Assembly (NCBI GenBank): GCA_023458215.1
Contig: JAEXAJ010000136.1
Span: 72,095-136,094 of the forward strand
Source: Bacteroidota bacterium
Lineage (GTDB): Bacteria; Bacteroidota; Bacteroidia; Bacteroidales; Bacteroidaceae
Direction: 5' to 3'
Length of the DNA: 64,000 bases
The number at the start of each line of letters is the position of its first letter. The first letter of the stretch is position 1. Positions 33,827 through 43,042 of the stretch are shown piece by piece. A model generated the notes under the pieces. That model did no database searches, was not told where the DNA came from, and saw nothing but the letters and a program-made list of their open reading frames with translations. The position numbers were made by a program, and so were the translations under genes.

Positions 33827-36673
33827 ATGAAGAAACACTTATTTTTAGCATTTGCTTTACTATTCGGCATAACTACTTCTATGTCGGCAAAATCGGTTCC
33901 CACTACCCGTTTGAATATGGATTTAAGCGGAAACTGGGCGTTTGCACTCGATCCGGATAACGCCGGAATAACCAAAGAATTTTGGAATGAGACGTTTGGA
34001 GAAACCGTACTGCTTCCGGGCACAACCGACACTAACCGGAAAGGGAAAGAGAATACCAACCGGAATGAAACGACCCAATTGTCACGACTCTATCGTTACG
34101 AAGGTCCTGCATGGTATTCCAAAGAAATTAATCTTTCCGCAGAATGGAAAGGAAAGGAGATTATGCTGTACCTGGAGCGTACTCGTCCTACTACCGTTTG
34201 GGTAGATGGAAAATTAGTGGGTAAATGTGATTATTTATCCGTGCCTCATTGTTATAATCTGACTTCTTTCCTCACACCGGGAAAGCATAAACTAACGATC
34301 CGGGTTGATAATAAAGAAAGCATTCCTTCGCAAATACGCTCCAGTTCGCATTCGTGCACCGAGTCTACTCAAACAAACTGGAACGGTATTATCGGACGGA
34401 TGGAGCTACAAGGGGTTAGTCCTGTGCACATTGCATCCATGCAAGTATATCCGCAGGTAGGAGACCGCTCGGTAAAGGTGAAGGTTGTTTTATCAAAGGC
34501 TCTCAGTAAAAGCGAGAAGTTAATGTTGAATGCGGAAGCTTTCAACACAACGAAACAACATCAGGCAAAAGCAATGGAATTCTCACTTGCCGCAGGTAAG
34601 AAAGAATATGAGGTCGTATTTCCATTGGGCAAAGATGCTTTGTTGTGGAGCGACTATGCTCCGGTGCTTTATAAACTTTCTGCCGGTCTAGGTAAGCAAG
34701 ATCAGTACAGTGTGAACTTCGGTCTGCGCGAATTCAAGGCGGATGGAAAACAGTTTTCCATCAACGGTGAAAAAATATTCTTAAGAGGCAAGCATGATGC
34801 TTGTGTATTCCCTTTGACGGCTCATACGCCTATGGGACTGCCCGAATGGCAACACTACTTTAAAGTATGCAAAGCGTACGGCATCAATCATGTCCGCTTT
34901 CACTCCTGGTGTCCTCCGGCAGCTTGTTTCGAGGCGGCCGATCTGGAAGGAATCTATCTGCAACCGGAACTTACCATCTGGGGCAGTTTCAAGAAAGATG
35001 CCGAAGAATTGATGGGCTTTTTATTGAGTGACGGTGAAAAGATTCAGCAAGAGTATAGCAACCATCCGTCATTCGTCATGTTTGCATTGGGTAATGAATT
35101 GGGTGGAGACATAGAAGTGATGAAATCATTTATAGATCGTTTCCGCGAATTGGAATCGCGCCATCTGTATGCTTACGGTTCGAACAACTTTCTAGGTTGG
35201 CGTGGGCATATAGAAGGAGAAGATTTCATGGTTACTTGTCGGGTAGGTGAGGGAGAAGGCTATTCAAGCCATGCTAGAGCATCGTTCTCGTTTGCTGATG
35301 CCGACGATGGCGGCTATTTGAACCATACTTATCCCAACTCGGAGATGAACTTCGACGGTGCATTGGAGAAATCACCTGTACCGGTGGTTGGTCACGAAAC
35401 AGGACAGTTCCAAATCTATCCTAACTATGACGAAATGAAGAAATACACCGGTGTATTGGCTCCCTGGAACTTTGAAGTATTCCGTGCACGGTTGCAGAAA
35501 GCAGGAATGCTGAAACAGGCGGATGATTTTGTAAAGGCATCTGGTGCACTTTCTCTTCTGCTTTATCGTGCTGATATTGAGATGAACTTACGCACCAAGC
35601 AGATGGCAGGATTCCAGTTGCTTGATCTGCAAGACTATTCCGGACAAGGATCGGCTTATGTAGGTGTTTTGGATGCTTTTATGGATAGCAAAGGACTGGT
35701 TACTCCTGAGCAATGGAGAGAGTTCTGCTGTGAAGTTGTACCACTTTTCACAACTCCCAAGTTCTGCTGGACCGGCAATGAACAGTTGACAGGTAAAGTA
35801 GAAATAGCCAATTATAGCCCTAATTCATTGAATGGAAATAACCTCCATTGGGAACTGGTTTCCAACGGACAAGTCCTCGAAAAAGGGAAATATACGATTC
35901 CTGCCGGAACAGGATTGCTGGATGTAAGTGAGCTTTCTATTCAATTGCCCAATGTGGTGAAAGCATGTAAGGCAGCAATGAATCTGAAGATAGAAGGAAC
36001 TGCCTATAAGAATAGTTATCCTCTTTGGATATATCCGTCCACTCAACCGATCCATAAAGATGGAATTACAATGGCCCGTACATTGGATGATGAAGCTATC
36101 CGTACCTTACGTCAAGGTGGTAAAGTTCTGTTGTTACCTCGCCGGGAAGATTGCAGTGAAATAACAGTCGGCGGACTGTTTCAAAGTGACTATTGGAATT
36201 ACCGTATGTTCAAAAGCATTTGTGACCGTATCAAGAAACCGGCTTCTCCCGGTACCTTAGGTATACTGACCAATCCTGAACATGCTCTCTTTAAAGATTT
36301 CCCGACGGAATTTCATACCAATTGGCAATGGTTCTCCATTATCAAGCATAGCTATCCTATGATTTTGGACAGAATGCCTTCGGATTATCTACCCGTAGTA
36401 CAAGTTATTGATAATATAGAAAGAAATCATAAACTCGGTCTGCTCTTTGAACTGAATGTAGATGGTGGAAAACTGTTGGTATGTATGGCCGATTTGGATG
36501 CCGTACAAGATAAACCGGAAGGACGCCAATTCTATACCAGTCTGGTTAATTATATGCAATCTGCCGATTTTGCTCCAATCACTCGCATGACTGCCGACGA
36601 GGTAAGGAATTTATTTTCGACAGGAAGTAAAGTGAATCAGATTAAGGTGCTGGATAATATATCTTACGAGTGA
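33827..36673 (+). CDS. Glycoside hydrolase family 2 enzyme
   Basis: The 948-residue secreted protein has a signal peptide (MKKHLFLAFALLFGITTSMSA). Three N-terminal beta-sandwich domains (about 25-310) include RPTTVWVDGKLVGKCDYLSVP and the Ig-like linker. The catalytic TIM barrel (about 310-600) carries the acid/base Glu424 in FALGNELGGD and the nucleophile Glu524 in VVGHETGQFQIYP. A C-terminal extension of about 300 residues (NYSPNSLNGNNLHWELVSNG... and later) looks like further beta-rich accessory domains. GH2 includes beta-galactosidases, beta-glucuronidases and beta-mannosidases; the specificity cannot be read. It is probably periplasmic and works with the GH3 and GH97 enzymes that follow. 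Confidence 0.9.
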   Translation: MKKHLFLAFALLFGITTSMSAKSVPTTRLNMDLSGNWAFALDPDNAGITKEFWNETFGETVLLPGTTDTNRKGKENTNRNETTQLSRLYRYEGPAWYSKEINLSAEWKGKEIMLYLERTRPTTVWVDGKLVGKCDYLSVPHCYNLTSFLTPGKHKLTIRVDNKESIPSQIRSSSHSCTESTQTNWNGIIGRMELQGVSPVHIASMQVYPQVGDRSVKVKVVLSKALSKSEKLMLNAEAFNTTKQHQAKAMEFSLAAGKKEYEVVFPLGKDALLWSDYAPVLYKLSAGLGKQDQYSVNFGLREFKADGKQFSINGEKIFLRGKHDACVFPLTAHTPMGLPEWQHYFKVCKAYGINHVRFHSWCPPAACFEAADLEGIYLQPELTIWGSFKKDAEELMGFLLSDGEKIQQEYSNHPSFVMFALGNELGGDIEVMKSFIDRFRELESRHLYAYGSNNFLGWRGHIEGEDFMVTCRVGEGEGYSSHARASFSFADADDGGYLNHTYPNSEMNFDGALEKSPVPVVGHETGQFQIYPNYDEMKKYTGVLAPWNFEVFRARLQKAGMLKQADDFVKASGALSLLLYRADIEMNLRTKQMAGFQLLDLQDYSGQGSAYVGVLDAFMDSKGLVTPEQWREFCCEVVPLFTTPKFCWTGNEQLTGKVEIANYSPNSLNGNNLHWELVSNGQVLEKGKYTIPAGTGLLDVSELSIQLPNVVKACKAAMNLKIEGTAYKNSYPLWIYPSTQPIHKDGITMARTLDDEAIRTLRQGGKVLLLPRREDCSEITVGGLFQSDYWNYRMFKSICDRIKKPASPGTLGILTNPEHALFKDFPTEFHTNWQWFSIIKHSYPMILDRMPSDYLPVVQVIDNIERNHKLGLLFELNVDGGKLLVCMADLDAVQDKPEGRQFYTSLVNYMQSADFAPITRMTADEVRNLFSTGSKVNQIKVLDNISYE

Positions 36674-36705
36674 GAAACATTGTTTTCATTACGAATGCCT
36701 GTATT

Positions 36706-36760
36706 TATTGTTCTTTTGTACGCAATTTGCCTTGATGAATTTTGCTTACCCGTACATTTG
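36706..36760 (+). promoter_or_regulatory. Regulatory box copy 3 and -7 element upstream of GH3
   Basis: TATTGTTCTTTTGTACGCAATTT is a diverged copy of the PUL 2 box, three bases shorter in the left half. TACATTTG at 36753-36760 is the -7 element, again 35 nt from the G of GTACGC (36718). It sits just after the GH2 stop, so GH3 and the genes after it can be induced separately. Confidence 0.65.
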
Positions 36761-36776
36761 CAGGGGAGAATTGAGT

Positions 36777-39011
36777 ATGAAAGAACTTAAATATTTTAAA
36801 TCTATACCCATGATAAGAAGACTATTTGCACAATCATGCCTCATCGTTTTTGCGGTAGGGGCTATGGCACAAAACCAAGTGAAAGATGCCAAAATGAATC
36901 CTTTTATTTCCAATCTGATGCAGAAGATGACATTGGAAGAGAAAGTAGGACAATTGAACCAATATGCCGGTGGCTTTGCTACCGGACCTAATAATACACG
37001 TGTCAGCCGTACGGACGATATAAGTAAAGGTTTGGTAGGCTCTCTGTTGAATGTATCGGGAGCAGCCAATACCCGTAAATATCAGGAGGCTGCCATGAAA
37101 TCGCGCTTGCAGATACCATTGATTTTCGGGCTTGATGTCATTCATGGTTTCCGTACCGGTTTCCCTTTGCCGCTGGCCGAGGCCGCCAGTTTCGATCTCG
37201 ATGCTATTGAACGTGGTTCAAAGTGTGCTGCCAAAGAAGCTGCCGCTGCCGGGTTACACTGGACATTCGCTCCGATGGTAGATATCAGTTGGGATGCCCG
37301 TTGGGGACGTGTGATGGAAGGTGCGGGCGAAGATCCATATTACGGGTCTAAAGTAGCTGCCGCGCGTGTGCATGGTCTACAGGGCAATGACTTGTCAAAA
37401 GAGAACACGATTCTTGCTTGTATCAAGCACTTTGCCGGATATGGGGCTGCTGCTGCCGGAAAGGACTATAATAGTGTGGATATGTCCATGGGGCAATTCG
37501 CCAATTTCTATATGCCACCTTACAAAGCCGGGGCTGAGGCAGGGGCAGCTACATTCATGAGCGCTTTCAATGATTTTAATAATGAACCTTCTACCGGAAG
37601 TAGCTTCTTATTGCGCGATTTACTGAAGAACCAGTGGGGATTCAAAGGATTTGTTGTTTCCGACTGGGGTTCGGTAGGTGAAATGATGAACCACCGTTAC
37701 GCCAAAGATGAAAAAGAAGCTGCTTATAAAGGAATCACTGCCGGACTCGATATGGAGATGGAAAGCGGATGTTATGCCAAAACTCTGGTATCGCTGGTGA
37801 AAGAAGGAAAAGTTCCGATGGAGTTGGTAGATGATGCTGTCCGCCGTATTCTGGAGCAGAAATATAAACTCGGTCTGTTTGATGATCCTTTCCGTTATTG
37901 CAACGAAGAAAGAGAACGTACGGTTATCGGTTCCGAAGAATCACGCCGTGAAGCCCGTTATGTATCCGAACGCTCTATGGTTTTGCTGAAGAACGAAAAC
38001 TCTGTACTTCCGTTATCTCCATCCGTAAAGAAAGTAGCCCTGATTGGTGCGCTTGCCAAATCGCAGAAAGATATGTGTGGTGCATGGTCGTGTGCCGAGG
38101 TAAGTAAAGTAATCACTCTGCATGAAGCAATGGAGAAACGGGGAGTGACCGTCAATTACAGCGATGGCTATGATCTGAAGAGTAATGAAATCGTAAATCT
38201 GGAACAATCTCTGGCTGCTGCCCGTCAATCGGATGTAGTGGTGGTAGCTATGGGTGAACAGGCTTGGGAGAGTGGCGAAATGCGTTCGAAGGGAGATATC
38301 TCCATTGCCCCCGGTCAGCAACAATTAGTAGCCGAATTGGTGAAAACGGGCAAACCGGTGGTGGTCTTGATGATGTGTGGTCGTCCGGTTATCTTCAACG
38401 AAGTGCGTCGTGATGCTCCTGCTATCTTATGCACTTGGTGGTTGGGAAGCGAGGCGGGTCCTGCTATCTGCAATGTTCTGTGGGGAGAGTATAACCCTTC
38501 GGGCAAACTGCCGATGACCTTTCCTCAACACATCGGACAAATGCCTTTGCACTATCAGCAGAAAAGTACCGGACGTCCTACCGCCTTGGGTGGGTGGTGT
38601 GCCAAATACATTGATATTTCGACGGAACCTGCTTATCCCTTCGGCTATGGTTTGTCTTATACCACTTTCGGCTATTCGGACTTGAAGTTGCTTCCGGGTA
38701 ATGGCAAGGATATTCATGCACGTGTAGCGGTGACTGTAACGAATACCGGCAAATATGCAGGTGAAGAAGTGGTTCAGTTGTATGTTCGCGATGAAGTAGC
38801 CTCGATTACCCGTCCTATCAAAGAATTGAAAGGCTTCGAAAAGATAGGATTGAAAGCCGGAGAAAGTAAAACCGTGACTTTCGATGTAAAAGACGAACAA
38901 TTGGGCTTTTATGACAATCGCATGAATTATGTAGTGGAGAAAGGCGACTTCACCTTCATGATAGGTGGAAACAGCGTTGACTTGCAATCGGTGAAATACA
39001 CGCTTAACTGA
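36777..39011 (+). CDS. GH3 beta-glucosidase (BglX-like)
   Basis: From ATG 36777 the product is 744 residues. The frame is open to TTG 36708, but that covers the promoter, and AGGGGAG lies just before 36777. The signal sequence is MKELKYFKSIPMIRRLFAQSCLIVFAVGAMAQ. The GH3 N-terminal barrel includes MTLEEKVGQLNQYAGG, PMVDISWDARWGRVMEGAGEDPY and KHFAGYGAAAAGKDYN. The nucleophile is Asp296 in VVSDWGSVGEM. The C-terminal alpha/beta sandwich (about 380-600) and FN3-like domain (about 650-735) complete the BglX layout. It is a periplasmic exo-acting enzyme, probably on beta-glucosides, although related GH3 enzymes cleave other sugars. Its stop overlaps the next start (TGATG). Confidence 0.93.
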   Translation: MKELKYFKSIPMIRRLFAQSCLIVFAVGAMAQNQVKDAKMNPFISNLMQKMTLEEKVGQLNQYAGGFATGPNNTRVSRTDDISKGLVGSLLNVSGAANTRKYQEAAMKSRLQIPLIFGLDVIHGFRTGFPLPLAEAASFDLDAIERGSKCAAKEAAAAGLHWTFAPMVDISWDARWGRVMEGAGEDPYYGSKVAAARVHGLQGNDLSKENTILACIKHFAGYGAAAAGKDYNSVDMSMGQFANFYMPPYKAGAEAGAATFMSAFNDFNNEPSTGSSFLLRDLLKNQWGFKGFVVSDWGSVGEMMNHRYAKDEKEAAYKGITAGLDMEMESGCYAKTLVSLVKEGKVPMELVDDAVRRILEQKYKLGLFDDPFRYCNEERERTVIGSEESRREARYVSERSMVLLKNENSVLPLSPSVKKVALIGALAKSQKDMCGAWSCAEVSKVITLHEAMEKRGVTVNYSDGYDLKSNEIVNLEQSLAAARQSDVVVVAMGEQAWESGEMRSKGDISIAPGQQQLVAELVKTGKPVVVLMMCGRPVIFNEVRRDAPAILCTWWLGSEAGPAICNVLWGEYNPSGKLPMTFPQHIGQMPLHYQQKSTGRPTALGGWCAKYIDISTEPAYPFGYGLSYTTFGYSDLKLLPGNGKDIHARVAVTVTNTGKYAGEEVVQLYVRDEVASITRPIKELKGFEKIGLKAGESKTVTFDVKDEQLGFYDNRMNYVVEKGDFTFMIGGNSVDLQSVKYTLN

Positions 39012-40108
39012 TGACTGCCATGATATATCACAGTGAAAAAAGATGGCTTCTTACTGCCTTGCTGATTTTATTTGCGATAGCAGGAACACCCCCCATGCGG
39101 GCGGCAACTGCGAAACAGCTTACAGATACAATAGACTATAAAGTATTTGTAGCTGTAGATAAAGCCGCCGTAGAACACTGGGGTGGGAAAGAGGCTTATC
39201 AGGCAAAACTGAATACCTTCTTCGGACAAGTAAATGACTTCTGGAATCAGGCGGGACAGGGTAAGTTCAACTACTATTTTCGCTATCTGCCGGATTTGCA
39301 AGTTGTTTACGATTGCTCGTCGCGTCAGCTGGAGAAGGTTTATAAGCATAGCGCCGGCTTTCCCAACCATGACGTACTGCTGATTATTGACTCCATACTC
39401 GACCATGACGATGAAGAGGAAGGTAAAGGGTGGTATTGTGGCGGAGGAGCCGATGATATGACAATGGTGGTATGCCGTAGCCGTAGTAATACGGAATATG
39501 AAGACCTGTTTGGTGTGGATTATTTCTGTCGTGGAGTAGCTCATGAACTGGGACACTACCGTGGGGTAACTGACCTTTATGCCGACCGCATTCGTGAAAA
39601 GAACAATCCGGTGAACGGCATCGGCTATGAACCCGACTCCTGTGTGATGAACAATCACTATAAGACTTATAAATGGAGTTCTTATGCCGTGAATATCATT
39701 AATTATACGGCTCGTTCAAAGCGTCCTTCACGTGACTTCCCGGGTTTCTTCAAGCAGATGTTTCCGCAGAATATACAGGTGGCGGTGAAGGTAAGAGGTA
39801 AGAAACAAAAGGGTGTACTGCTGAATTTGTACGGTTCACGGGCAGGATTTAACGACTTGATAGCAACTCCCTATCGTACTTATCGTACTGACAAACAGGG
39901 TGAATATCTGATTACCGGTCTGCCGGATTTATACGATTCACCCGAAGAACCGTTGCATACGGATAAGTTGCCCTATAATCGCTGGTTTACCTTTTTGCTC
40001 GAAGCCGAATATAAAGGAGAGAAGAAATATGTATGGCTACCCGAATACGAGGTACAGCAAACTTTCTTTGAGAAGAAAGATACCTATCAAGTGGAAATTG
40101 AATTTTAG
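39011..40108 (+). CDS. Putative secreted zinc metalloprotease, metzincin-like
   Basis: The 365-residue protein has a signal peptide (KRWLLTALLILFAIAGTPPMRAA). The motif VAHELGHYRGVTDLY fits the metzincin pattern HExxHxxGxxD: His178, Glu179, His182, and Asp188 as possible third ligand, as in snapalysin. Met213 in DSCVMNNH is a candidate Met-turn. The region before it (YKVFVAVDKAAVEHWGGKEAY...FNYYFRYLPDLQVVYD) resembles the start of such catalytic domains. The C-terminal part (about 250-365) has a beta-rich look with DKQGEYLITGLPDL, like a carboxypeptidase-regulatory or Ig domain. It overlaps the GH3 stop by one base, so it is translated with it. Proteolytic activity is inferred. Confidence 0.65.
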   Translation: MTAMIYHSEKRWLLTALLILFAIAGTPPMRAATAKQLTDTIDYKVFVAVDKAAVEHWGGKEAYQAKLNTFFGQVNDFWNQAGQGKFNYYFRYLPDLQVVYDCSSRQLEKVYKHSAGFPNHDVLLIIDSILDHDDEEEGKGWYCGGGADDMTMVVCRSRSNTEYEDLFGVDYFCRGVAHELGHYRGVTDLYADRIREKNNPVNGIGYEPDSCVMNNHYKTYKWSSYAVNIINYTARSKRPSRDFPGFFKQMFPQNIQVAVKVRGKKQKGVLLNLYGSRAGFNDLIATPYRTYRTDKQGEYLITGLPDLYDSPEEPLHTDKLPYNRWFTFLLEAEYKGEKKYVWLPEYEVQQTFFEKKDTYQVEIEF

Positions 40109-40248
40109 AAGATAAGATTTAGAGTAGAGCATTTCTTATGGATTATACTTGAATAGCAGGATGAAAAATCTTGTTATTGCTCTGCTTTTGTCCCCAATTG
40201 AAGGCTATTATTTAATATAAAAAATGTAATATAACAACATATTGATTT

Positions 40249-42249
40249 ATGAAACACATAATGAAAAAACTTTTGCCGGTTCTAATGGCTATAGCGCCCT
40301 TGTCGCTTTCTGCACAAAATGTGTATGAACTGAAAGACCCTAGTGGTAAGGTACAAGTGAATGTGAGTGTTACTGACAAAGACGTCAGCTACTCAGTACT
40401 TCATGACGGAGATCTGATGATCGATAAATCTCCTGTGTCTATGAAGTTGACGGATGGAACAGCTTTTGGTATCGATCCTAAAGTGAAGAAGACAAGTCGT
40501 CGTTCTGTAAAAGACACCATTTATCCACCCGTCTACAAGAAGAAATCCATAGACAACCAGTTTAACGAATTAACTATTGATTTCCGGGGAGGATATAGTC
40601 TTGTTTTCAGAGCTTACGAAGATGGTGCCGCCTATCGTTTTGTCTCAAACCTGAAGAAGCCTTTTATGGTAGAGAGCGAACAGGCTACTTTCTGTTTTCC
40701 CGGTGACCCGAAAGTGTACGTGGCTTCTCCCAAGGGTAGGATGAACGAAGGCAAGAAAGATCCTTTCTACAGCTCTTTTCAAAATACTTATCTCCAGACC
40801 GATTTGTCTGCATGGAATCAGGAAGAGATTGCTTTCTTGCCGGTATTGGTGGAAGGTAAGAATCAGAAGAAGATTTGTATAACGGAAGCTGATTTGATGA
40901 ACTATCCGGGTATGTATGTGAAAAGTGGTGTCGGTACTGCTTCGTTTGAAGGTGTCTTTGCTGCTTATCCCAAAAGAGTGGTTGATGAAGTACGGGGACT
41001 TAAAGGGGTAGTAAAAGAACGTGAACTGTTCATTGCTAAGGTAGAAGGCGCTACTGCGTTCCCTTGGCGGGTAATGGTGATTTCGAAGAATGATGCGGAG
41101 TTGTTGTGTAGCGATATGGTCTATAAGCTGGCTACCCCCGCTCAGTTCACCGACTTCTCTTGGATTAAGCCCGGCAAAGTGGCTTGGGACTGGTGGAATG
41201 ACTGGAATATCTATAACGTGGATTTCCGTGCAGGTATCAACAATGAGACGTATAAATATTATATTGACTTCGCTTCTAAGATGGGCATTGAATATGTGAT
41301 ATTGGACGAAGGATGGGCTGTGCCCGGCGAGGCTGATTTATTCAAGGTGATTCCTGAAATAGACTTGAAAGAACTAATCAGTTATGCGGAAAGTAAAAAT
41401 GTCGATTTAATTTTGTGGGCAGGTTATCGTGCTTTCGAGAAAGACATGGATAACGTGTGCAAGCACTATGCTGCAATGGGCATCAAGGGCTTCAAGATTG
41501 ACTTTATGGATCGTGACGACCAGTTGTTGGTAGACTTCAACCGCAAAGCTGCCGAAACAGGTGCCAAGTATAAACTACTTATCGACCTGCACGGTACTTA
41601 CAAGCCTACCGGATTGCAACGCACCTATCCCAATACCATTAACTTCGAAGGCGTGCATGGATTGGAAGAACTGAAATGGGCTGAACCGGGAACGGATCAG
41701 GTGGTTTATGATGTTACCGCTCCTTTTATACGCATGGTGGCAGGGCCGCTCGACTATACGCAGGGAGCGATGAACAACGTTATCATGAAAAATTTCCACG
41801 CTGTTTATACCGAGCCGATGAGCCAGGGAACTCGCTGCCGTCAGTTGGCACTGTACACTATTTTTGATTCACCGGTGAATATGCTGTGTGACGCGCCTAC
41901 CAATTATCTGAAAGAAGAAGAATGCACGAAGTTTATTGTTGACATTCCTACCGTGTGGGACAAAACTCTTCCGATTGACGGGAAAGTAGGAGAATACATT
42001 GTTATGGCCCGTCAAAAAGGAGACACGTGGTATGTTGGCGGCTTGACGGACTGGACGGAACGTGATGTGGAGGTTGACTTGTCATTTTTGGGTAAAGGTC
42101 AATTTCGTGCTGAAATCTTTAAAGATGGCATAAATGCCGACCGGGTGGGTAAGGACTATAAACGTGAAGTAACAAGTGTATCGGCTGACAGTAAACTGAA
42201 ATTGCATATAGCTCCCGGAGGAGGATTTGTGGTGAAGATTACAAAATAA
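40249..42249 (+). CDS. GH97 alpha-glycosidase (SusB family), retaining-type candidate
   Basis: The 666-residue protein has a signal peptide (MKHIMKKLLPVLMAIAPLSLSA). The GH97 N-terminal super-beta-sandwich (about 25-285) is followed by a catalytic barrel (about 290-570; KVAWDWWNDWNIYNVDF, EYVILDEGWAVPGEADLF, VDLILWAGYRAFEKDM) and a short C-terminal sheet. Asp418 in KGFKIDFMDRDDQ aligns with the nucleophile position of retaining GH97 alpha-galactosidases, with Glu residues 467-474 (NFEGVHGLEE) as acid/base candidates. SusB-type inverting enzymes use glutamates instead. An alpha-galactosidase-like activity is therefore the better guess. It ends PUL 2 and is followed by a terminator. Confidence 0.9.
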   Translation: MKHIMKKLLPVLMAIAPLSLSAQNVYELKDPSGKVQVNVSVTDKDVSYSVLHDGDLMIDKSPVSMKLTDGTAFGIDPKVKKTSRRSVKDTIYPPVYKKKSIDNQFNELTIDFRGGYSLVFRAYEDGAAYRFVSNLKKPFMVESEQATFCFPGDPKVYVASPKGRMNEGKKDPFYSSFQNTYLQTDLSAWNQEEIAFLPVLVEGKNQKKICITEADLMNYPGMYVKSGVGTASFEGVFAAYPKRVVDEVRGLKGVVKERELFIAKVEGATAFPWRVMVISKNDAELLCSDMVYKLATPAQFTDFSWIKPGKVAWDWWNDWNIYNVDFRAGINNETYKYYIDFASKMGIEYVILDEGWAVPGEADLFKVIPEIDLKELISYAESKNVDLILWAGYRAFEKDMDNVCKHYAAMGIKGFKIDFMDRDDQLLVDFNRKAAETGAKYKLLIDLHGTYKPTGLQRTYPNTINFEGVHGLEELKWAEPGTDQVVYDVTAPFIRMVAGPLDYTQGAMNNVIMKNFHAVYTEPMSQGTRCRQLALYTIFDSPVNMLCDAPTNYLKEEECTKFIVDIPTVWDKTLPIDGKVGEYIVMARQKGDTWYVGGLTDWTERDVEVDLSFLGKGQFRAEIFKDGINADRVGKDYKREVTSVSADSKLKLHIAPGGGFVVKITK

Positions 42250-42268
42250 GCAGAAACAATAATAGAGG

Positions 42269-42316
42269 TTGCCTCTGGTATAGGAATTTATGTTTTACTA
42301 TATCAGAGGCAATTTT
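42269..42316 (+). terminator. Terminator after GH97
   Basis: TTGCCTCTG (42269-42277) pairs with CAGAGGCAA (42304-42312), followed by TTTT. It closes PUL 2. Confidence 0.75.
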
Positions 42317-42393
42317 CTTTCTCATTCATTTGGAAACTTCCCGAATTTCATCTTACTTTGTTTATCGTTGAACTTAAAACTAGTAGAAACACC

Positions 42394-42531
42394 ATGGGAA
42401 AGAGTAAAAAGAAAGTAATGCACAGCGAGAAAGAAGAGAAACAAGCTAAGAAAGTACTGTTGATTATCGGAGTATCGGCTTTGATTTTAGTACTTGCCAT
42501 GTTTGTAGGATACTCTTTCTTGGGTAAATAA
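42394..42531 (+). CDS. Small single-pass membrane protein
   Basis: A 45-residue frame reads MGKSKKKVMHSEKEEKQAKK, then a membrane helix VLLIIGVSALILVLAMFVGY and SFLGK. The highly charged cytoplasmic head and single helix look like a genuine small membrane protein. It ends 9 nt before the CYTH gene, which suggests an operon. No function is recognised. Confidence 0.65.
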   Translation: MGKSKKKVMHSEKEEKQAKKVLLIIGVSALILVLAMFVGYSFLGK

Positions 42532-42540
42532 AAAACGGAT

Positions 42541-43011
42541 ATGCCGCAAGAGATAGAACGCAAATACCTCGTTACGGGAGATTATAAATCGCAAGCATAC
42601 GCACAGAGCCACATCGTGCAGGGTTACATCAGCAGTGCACGTGGAAAGACTGTGCGCGTACGTATTCGTGACGACAAAGGCTATCTCACCATTAAAGGGG
42701 CTGCCAATGCATCAGGAACCAGTCGTTACGAGTGGGAAAAAGAAATTTCCTTGAGTGATGCGGAAGAATTGATGAAGCTTTGCGAACCGGGTATCATCGA
42801 TAAAACCCGTTACCTGGTGCGCAGCGGGCAGCATGTCTTTGAAGTCGATGAGTTCTATGGCGAAAACGAAGGACTGACTGTTGCCGAAGTAGAACTTGCT
42901 TCGGAAGACGAATCCTTTGAAAAGCCCGATTTTATCGGACAGGAAGTGACAGGCGACGTCCGTTATTATAATTCGCAACTGATGAAGCGTCCTTTCACTA
43001 CATGGGAGTAA
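42541..43011 (+). CDS. CYTH-domain triphosphatase (adenylate cyclase class IV/ThTPase fold)
   Basis: The 156-residue cytoplasmic protein starts MPQEIERKYLV, with the ExExK signature of the CYTH tunnel fold. Further ligand-binding rows of alternating charges follow: KTVRVRIRDDKGYLTIKG, SRYEWEKEI, FEVDEFYGENEGLTVAEVEL. Small bacterial CYTH proteins mostly hydrolyse inorganic triphosphate or thiamine triphosphate using divalent metal; class IV cyclase activity is less likely at this length. It sits between the small membrane protein (9 nt) and the MgtC-type gene (31 nt). Confidence 0.88.
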   Translation: MPQEIERKYLVTGDYKSQAYAQSHIVQGYISSARGKTVRVRIRDDKGYLTIKGAANASGTSRYEWEKEISLSDAEELMKLCEPGIIDKTRYLVRSGQHVFEVDEFYGENEGLTVAEVELASEDESFEKPDFIGQEVTGDVRYYNSQLMKRPFTTWE

Positions 43012-43042
43012 ACCAATCGGATGCCGTAATTGTTAAATCAGT

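Noticed and set aside
36708..36776. Upstream TTG extension of the PUL 2 GH3 gene
   Set aside because: It overlaps the conserved promoter box and -7 element. ATG 36777 has a good ribosome-binding site.
40175..40200. TATTGCTCTGCTTTTGTCCCCAATTG-like segment before GH97, resembling a fourth PUL 2 box
   Set aside because: GTACGC is replaced by GTCCCC and no TAnnTTTG lies at the required 35-nt distance.
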